Shown piece after piece: positions 59,397-64,000 of a stretch of DNA of 64,000 nucleotides. Position 1 is the first letter of the stretch, and each line of letters begins with the position of its first letter. The notes below the pieces were generated by a model. It ran no database searches. It was given only the letters and a program-made list of their open reading frames with translations, and was not told where the DNA came from. A program made the translations under genes and the position numbers. This stretch comes from Algoriphagus mannitolivorans DSM 15301 (GTDB lineage: Bacteria > Bacteroidota > Bacteroidia > Cytophagales > Cyclobacteriaceae), in contig NZ_AUBV01000013.1 of NCBI RefSeq assembly GCF_000429425.1, positions 62,001 to 126,000 on the forward strand, written 5' to 3'.

Positions 59397-61260
59397 GCTT
59401 ACACTCTTTTTTCTACTTGTAGCTTTTTGGATGTCGTTTGGACTTTTGGCCCAAGAGATTCAAAAAGGCTATTTCCGCTCTCCTGTAAAACCTGGAGGGA
59501 GAAATTACTTATCCGGAAACTTCTCTGAATTACGACCGAACCATTTTCATACGGGCTTGGATTACAAATTTGGCGGAGCCGAAGGCGAGCCGATCTATGC
59601 AGCCGCTGATGGCTGGGTTTATCGAATCAAAATCTCCTCTTTTGGCTACGGAAATGTGATCTACCTCAAGCATCCCAGCGGAAATATTACCCTGTACGGA
59701 CATTTGAGGAATTTCAATCCCAAACTTCAGGCTTGGATGCGAAATAAAATGTACGAAGCCAAGCAAAATGAATTGGAAGTATATCCCCAGCCGGGTGAAT
59801 TACCGGTCAAAAAGGGAGAACTGATCGCCAATGGAGGAAATACCGGGAGTTCAGGAGGTCCTCATTTGCATTTTGAAATCCGGGACAGTTTGGATCGGGC
59901 CATGGATCCCTTATTGGCCGGATTTCCTGAAATATTGGACAATATCCCTCCCACTCCACAGAAAATCGCCATAGTTCCTTTGGAGATTGATTCGAGGGTC
60001 AATGGAAAATTCCAGCGGTTGGAAATCACTCCTGTACTCAGTGGGGCCAGCTATCGAATACCGGAAACCGTTAAAGTGACCGGAAAAGTGGGACTGGAAA
60101 TCCAGAGTTACGACAAGCTGGATGGCGCAGAGAATCAAAATGGCTTCCCTAAATTTGAAATTTCGGATGAGTCTGGTTTGTTGTACACGCTCCATGTCAA
60201 TCGGGTAGATTTCAATTATACCCGACATTTCCTTTTACACACCCATCAAAATAGATTCACCAAGCTCTATTTTCAGCCGGAACTGAAATTTGACTTTCTC
60301 AGCCCAAGATCACCCGAAACGGGAATTTTTCAAGTTGAGGCTGGACAAAAAAAATCCATCCAAATCAAGCTTCTGGACGCCTACAGCAATGCCCGATTGG
60401 TGAATTTGACTTTGACCGGAGCGGATCTGGATTCGACCATTTCCGATGGGCCGGCTCCGGCCAAGGCTCAAACCAGCTACTTCAAGCATCATATGAAGAT
60501 CAAAGTTGCCCAATCTGATAAGGGTGGCTTGGCGAAGTTTTTTGTAGGCAATCAGAGCTACGAAATTCTTCCTGCTTATCAGGATTCACAAAGCAGAACC
60601 TATCTATGGGACTTGAGATTCGGCATTCCTAGCAAAATTGACCTCTGTTCAGAAGTTTTAATTCCTGACTTGATTGGAAAATTGCCTGTTGGGGAAGAGT
60701 TCCTTTTAGCAACCGATAAACTCCAAGTAAAAAGCTTTGAAAACAGCCTATTGGAAGATTTATACCTGAGAGTTGGATTTTCAGGTCCAGCCTCTGCTCC
60801 TGTTCTTCGACTTCAGGAAACCACAGAATACCTCTGGAATCCCATTGAGCTAGCTTGGGATGTAAGTGGCTATGTGGGAAATAAGGAAAAAACCCATGTG
60901 TATCTCCGATCTCCAAACGGTGCTAGATCATTCGCTGGAGGCACTTGGGAAGGTGGACAAATCCGTTTCCAAACCAGAAATTTTGGTAGTTTTGTTTTGG
61001 CTGAAGATAATGTCAAGCCTACCATCACCCCGATCCGAGTTAACAGTCAGGGAATACGATTTACGATCAAGGATAATCTTTCCGGGATAAAAAGTTTTGA
61101 AGCTTGGGTCAATGGTGAATGGGTCCTGATGCGATATGAGCACAAACAGGCAGTAATTTGGTCTGAAACCAAGAATGAACAAGTGTTCAAGGGAGCAGTT
61201 TTACTGAAAGTTACCGATCTTGCCGGCAACGTAGCCGAATGGAAAGGGACTATACCTTAA
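59383..61260 (+). CDS. Secreted M23 family metallopeptidase
   Basis: I favour TTG at 59383 because it gives a textbook signal peptide, MKSNKLTLFF...FGLLAQ (1-24); ATG at 59365 is the alternative and would add six residues with Cys and Trp. The zinc-binding LytM-type domain (about 45-170) has HFHTGLD (His56, Asp60) and HLHFE (His161, His163). About 455 further residues form beta-rich domains that I do not recognise. M23 enzymes cut peptidoglycan cross-links. It is co-directional with the FAH gene (14-base overlap) and with bcp 30 bases downstream. Confidence 0.93.
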   Translation: MKSNKLTLFFLLVAFWMSFGLLAQEIQKGYFRSPVKPGGRNYLSGNFSELRPNHFHTGLDYKFGGAEGEPIYAAADGWVYRIKISSFGYGNVIYLKHPSGNITLYGHLRNFNPKLQAWMRNKMYEAKQNELEVYPQPGELPVKKGELIANGGNTGSSGGPHLHFEIRDSLDRAMDPLLAGFPEILDNIPPTPQKIAIVPLEIDSRVNGKFQRLEITPVLSGASYRIPETVKVTGKVGLEIQSYDKLDGAENQNGFPKFEISDESGLLYTLHVNRVDFNYTRHFLLHTHQNRFTKLYFQPELKFDFLSPRSPETGIFQVEAGQKKSIQIKLLDAYSNARLVNLTLTGADLDSTISDGPAPAKAQTSYFKHHMKIKVAQSDKGGLAKFFVGNQSYEILPAYQDSQSRTYLWDLRFGIPSKIDLCSEVLIPDLIGKLPVGEEFLLATDKLQVKSFENSLLEDLYLRVGFSGPASAPVLRLQETTEYLWNPIELAWDVSGYVGNKEKTHVYLRSPNGARSFAGGTWEGGQIRFQTRNFGSFVLAEDNVKPTITPIRVNSQGIRFTIKDNLSGIKSFEAWVNGEWVLMRYEHKQAVIWSETKNEQVFKGAVLLKVTDLAGNVAEWKGTIP

Positions 61261-61290
61261 ATCATTGTTCCATTCAAAACTTAAAAAACT

Positions 61291-61740
61291 ATGTCTATTG
61301 AAGTTGGCCAAATGGCCCCAGATTTCGAAGCAAAAATTGAAACCGGAGAAACCATCAAGTTATCCGATTATCGAGGTAAAAAGGTGGTGCTCTATTTCTA
61401 TCCAAAAGATGCCACTCCCGGATGTACTGCTCAGGCCTGCAACCTTCGGGATAATTATGAAGCCTTGCAAAAGGCTGGCTATGTCGTGCTAGGAATCAGT
61501 TCCGACGATGAAAAATCGCACAAGAAATTTATTGAAAAGCAAGCTCTCCCCTTCCCGCTTATCGCTGATACAGATCTGAAGGTTCATGAAGCTTTCGGAA
61601 CTTGGGTGGAGAAATCCATGTACGGAAGAAAATACATGGGTACTGCCCGAACCACCTTTGTAATCGATGAAAAAGGAAAAATCGAAGAAATAATCTCAAA
61701 AGTGGATACTAAAAACCACACCGCTCAAATCCTAAAATAA
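61291..61740 (+). CDS. bcp: Thioredoxin-dependent thiol peroxidase (Bcp-type peroxiredoxin)
   Basis: The 149-residue enzyme reduces peroxides. Peroxidatic Cys45 and resolving Cys50 lie in ATPGCTAQACNLRD, the atypical 2-Cys Bcp arrangement. Further marks are VVLYFYPKD before it and GTARTTFVIDEKG after. Length is normal. It lies 30 bases after the M23 gene and 11 bases before the transketolase gene, so co-transcription with the latter is likely. Confidence 0.96.
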   Translation: MSIEVGQMAPDFEAKIETGETIKLSDYRGKKVVLYFYPKDATPGCTAQACNLRDNYEALQKAGYVVLGISSDDEKSHKKFIEKQALPFPLIADTDLKVHEAFGTWVEKSMYGRKYMGTARTTFVIDEKGKIEEIISKVDTKNHTAQILK

Positions 61741-61751
61741 ACCACCAGCTA

Positions 61752-62603
61752 ATGGAAAAACAATCTATTGAACAACTCCAAAAAATCTGTACCCAGATGA
61801 GGAGGGATGTCTTGAGAATGGTGCATGCCGTTCAATCAGGACACCCCGGCGCTCCGCTCGGTTGCGCTGAATTCTTCGTAGCCCTTTACTTCGACCAGTT
61901 ACACCATAACCCAGATTTTCAGATGAACGGGAAAGGTGAAGACCTTTTCTTCCTTTCCAATGGACATCTTTCCGCAGGATGGTATTCTGTCCTGGCTAGA
62001 AGCGGATATTTCCCGGTAGAAGAACTCAAAACTTTCCGAAAACTCAATTCTAGGCTTCAGGGCCACCCTGCAACACATGAGCATTTGCCGGGAATCCGCG
62101 TAGCCTCTGGATCATTGGGTCAGGGTCTTTCTGTGGCTTTAGGTGCTGCTCAGGCCAAAAAACTCAACGGGGATGACAAATTGGTCTATATCCTGATGGG
62201 TGACGGTGAACTGCAGGAAGGACAGGTTTGGGAAGCTGCGATGTATGCAGCTCACTATGGAGTTGACAATTTGATTGCCACGGTAGATTACAACGGACAG
62301 CAGATCGACGGTCCTACCAGCAAAGTAATGGATCTGAAAAATCTCAAAGCCAAATGGGAAGCATTTGGATGGGAAGTAATCGAAACCAAAAACGGGAATG
62401 ACCTGAAATCTGTCATTGAAGGCTTGGAAAAAGCTAAATCCCTGACCGGAAAAGGAAAGCCAATCATGAACCTGCTATATACCGAAATGGGCTATGGAGT
62501 TGACTTCATGGTAGGTACTCACAAATGGCATGGTTCACCGCCAAATGACGAGCAATTGGCCAAAGCACTGGGTCAATTGGAAGAAACCCTTGGTGATTAT
62601 TGA
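61752..62603 (+). CDS. Transketolase, N-terminal subunit
   Basis: The 283-residue subunit carries the thiamine pyrophosphate-binding half of a split transketolase of the non-oxidative pentose phosphate pathway. Marks are SGHPGAPLG, SLGQGLSVALGAAQAKK, the diphosphate/Mg motif GDGELQEGQVWEA ending in VDYNGQQ, and KWHGSPPND. The C-terminal half is encoded by the next gene, 24 bases on. This two-gene form is standard in many bacteria and archaea. Confidence 0.96.
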   Translation: MEKQSIEQLQKICTQMRRDVLRMVHAVQSGHPGAPLGCAEFFVALYFDQLHHNPDFQMNGKGEDLFFLSNGHLSAGWYSVLARSGYFPVEELKTFRKLNSRLQGHPATHEHLPGIRVASGSLGQGLSVALGAAQAKKLNGDDKLVYILMGDGELQEGQVWEAAMYAAHYGVDNLIATVDYNGQQIDGPTSKVMDLKNLKAKWEAFGWEVIETKNGNDLKSVIEGLEKAKSLTGKGKPIMNLLYTEMGYGVDFMVGTHKWHGSPPNDEQLAKALGQLEETLGDY

Positions 62604-62627
62604 TTTCCTATTCCAAATGACAAAAAG

Positions 62628-63590
62628 ATGAGCTTAGACTTAAAATTTACCTATACAGAAAAAAAAGATACCCGTTCTGGCTTTGGAGATGGCTTTCTGG
62701 AAGCAGGAAGAAGAAATCCCAATGTGGTCGGGCTTTGTGCGGATTTGATCGGATCCCTGAAAATGGGAGACTTCCAGAAAGAATTCCCTGATCGGTTTTT
62801 CCAAACTGGAATCGCTGAGGCTAATATGATTGGCTTAGCAGCAGGGATGACCTTGGGAGGAAAAATTCCTTTCGCCGGTACTTTCGCCAACTTTGCCACA
62901 GGTCGGGTTTATGACCAAATCCGTCAATCTGTTGCTTACTCTGACAAAAATGTGAAAATCTGTGCTTCCCATGCTGGTTTGACTTTAGGGGAAGATGGGG
63001 CTACTCACCAGATTTTGGAGGATCTGGGCATGATGAAAATGCTACCTCACATGACTGTAATCAACCCATGCGATTACAACCAGACCAAAGCAGCTACATT
63101 GGCGATTGCGGAGCATGAAGGTCCAGTTTACTTGAGATTTGGACGCCCTAGCTGGCCGATCTTTACTCCAGCCGATCAGAAGTTTGAAATCGGAAAGGCC
63201 TGGAAAATGATAGATGGCAAGGATGTCACCATCTTCGCTACAGGACATTTGGTTTGGGAAGCCGTAGTAGCTGAAGCGATGCTTCGTGAGGAAGGTATCC
63301 ATGCCGAAGTAATCAATATCCACACGATCAAGCCATTGGACGAAGAAGCCATTCTGGAATCAGTGAAGAAGACAGGTTGCGCTGTGTCTGCTGAAGAGCA
63401 TCAGATCAATGGTGGTTTGGGAGATAGCATCGCTCAAACCCTAGCCCGTCACAATCCTGCTCCTTTGGAATATGTGGGCGTAAATGACAGCTTTGGTGAG
63501 TCTGGAACCCCAACTCAACTGCTGGAAAAATATGGCCTGAATGCCGAAAACATTGTCAAGGCAGTAAAAAGAGCTTTGGCGAGAAAGTAA
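62628..63590 (+). CDS. Transketolase, C-terminal subunit
   Basis: The 320-residue subunit holds the pyrimidine-binding and C-terminal domains. The catalytic Glu is in FFQTGIAEANMIGLAAGM; SHAGLTLGEDGATHQILEDL and VYLRFGRPSWP follow, and the C-terminal part has EEHQINGGLGDSIAQ. It pairs with the upstream gene to make one active site. An E1-type or DXS relative is excluded by the partner and the motifs. Two hairpins lie downstream. Confidence 0.96.
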   Translation: MSLDLKFTYTEKKDTRSGFGDGFLEAGRRNPNVVGLCADLIGSLKMGDFQKEFPDRFFQTGIAEANMIGLAAGMTLGGKIPFAGTFANFATGRVYDQIRQSVAYSDKNVKICASHAGLTLGEDGATHQILEDLGMMKMLPHMTVINPCDYNQTKAATLAIAEHEGPVYLRFGRPSWPIFTPADQKFEIGKAWKMIDGKDVTIFATGHLVWEAVVAEAMLREEGIHAEVINIHTIKPLDEEAILESVKKTGCAVSAEEHQINGGLGDSIAQTLARHNPAPLEYVGVNDSFGESGTPTQLLEKYGLNAENIVKAVKRALARK

Positions 63591-63646
63591 GTTTAGAAAG
63601 CTTTGAGTGCGCCGCGGGGTACTGAAAGGTTTCATTTCACAATTAA

Positions 63647-63680
63647 AGACCTTCGGGGTTTTTAAAAACCCCAAAGGTCT
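63647..63680 (+). other. Long hairpin downstream of the transketolase genes
   Basis: AGACCTT-C-GGGGTTTTT pairs with AAAAACCCC-A-AAGGTCT. It has no U tract after it, so it may protect the mRNA 3' end or act with the next hairpin. Confidence 0.7.
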
Positions 63681-63691
63681 GTCAACAAGCT

Positions 63692-63720
63692 ATCCTGCTT
63701 CTCCTGAAGCAGGATTTTTT
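63692..63720 (+). terminator. Terminator of the bcp-transketolase run
   Basis: ATCCTGCTT-CTCCTG-AAGCAGGAT followed by TTTTT, about 100 bases past the transketolase stop. Confidence 0.88.
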
Positions 63721-63866
63721 GTTTAGATCAAGTCCTGCTTTAATAAACTTTAAAGGCTTCATATACCTCAATGGTTTTTACCTTCCTCCTAGCTTTAAAA
63801 CCCAGGAGTTCAATCCTATGGCTAAAAAATTGTACCTTCAACTATCTCATCAAATTCTTTTTAGTC

Positions 63867-64000
63867 ATGGAAAATTACGAACCTACCCTCGTCGAAACCT
63901 TGGAAAAACTTAGGAAAGGAGGATATACTGAAGATTTCAATATCCGATTTGACAGCTTGATCTGTGGGGACGTTTGCTTGCTTCCCTCCCAGTTTGAAGT
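63867..64000 (+). CDS. Small conserved protein, 3' end outside the window
   Basis: ATG at 63867 begins MENYEPTLVETLEKLRKGGY, then TEDFNIRFDSLICG and CLLPSQFEV as the window ends. The N-terminus fits the short (about 100-residue) Bacteroidota proteins often labelled phosphoribosylpyrophosphate synthetase, a label that I consider doubtful. A small upstream ATG at 63819 in another frame is not favoured. Only 44 codons are seen. Confidence 0.7.
   Translation, partial: MENYEPTLVETLEKLRKGGYTEDFNIRFDSLICGDVCLLPSQFE

Noticed and set aside
61752..63590. Split transketolase as a gene-fission oddity
   Set aside because: Two-subunit transketolases are common and both halves are complete.

Overview
The window looks like a chromosomal segment of a Bacteroidota bacterium, most likely Cytophagales and close to Algoriphagus/Cyclobacteriaceae. 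This is an inference from gene content: a secreted protein with a C-terminal type IX secretion signal, many lipoproteins with an F-S-C lipobox, DUF2807/DUF4230 proteins, a serine palmitoyltransferase-like enzyme, a histone H1-like mini-protein, weak Shine-Dalgarno sequences and promoters of the TTG-N19/20-TAnnTTTG type. No rRNA, tRNA or CRISPR array was seen.

Layout. 1-3358: the 3' part of smc. 3449-13420: a defence island. A small unknown gene leads a type I restriction-modification operon (hsdM, hsdS, a KAP-type P-loop NTPase, hsdR, with 1-4 base overlaps). It is followed by an unknown AT-rich gene built from two repeats, an SRA-like/HNH restriction endonuclease, an Nmad2-type protein linked to nucleotide modification, and a lipoprotein. 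13421-24000: scattered house genes (a lipoprotein, a two-component system, an ElaA-like acetyltransferase). A six-gene leftward stress cluster (AraC regulator, Lys-rich peptide, cupin, two small proteins, fatty acid desaturase) lies here, among three arrays of composite intergenic repeats. 24500-32000: a dodecin, a large secreted nuclease with two lamin-tail domains, a structured tandem repeat, a DUF4230 protein, a dicarboxylate/amino acid symporter and a lipoprotein.

32341-35219: a cold-adaptation operon (desaturase, DEAD-box helicase, Lys-rich small protein, CspA). Its first gene has no ATG, GTG or TTG at the expected start; an ATT overlaps the stop codon of a 19-codon leader ORF. 35344-45010: secreted and lipid-anchored hydrolases, a second dodecin without the flavin-stacking Trp, an amidase, an SDR, and the accC-DUF1015-maf operon. 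45110-46769: the sphingolipid-type PLP enzyme and the histone H1-like gene, each with a recognisable promoter.

46796-64000: mostly envelope and house functions. These are DUF4136 and DUF6992 proteins, a LysE exporter, a GH3 enzyme, a YggS protein, DUF423, a PBP4-type carboxypeptidase, an alpha/beta hydrolase followed by an ECF sigma factor and a membrane protein, LD-carboxypeptidase, SGNH hydrolase, META protein, two paralogous lipoproteins, an FAH-family enzyme, M23 peptidase, Bcp peroxiredoxin and a split transketolase. The window ends inside a small gene.

The least ordinary parts are the KAP NTPase at the position that PrrC occupies in the E. coli prr locus, the two-repeat protein behind hsdR, the ATT start with an overlapping leader ORF, the Trp-less dodecin, and the repeat families.
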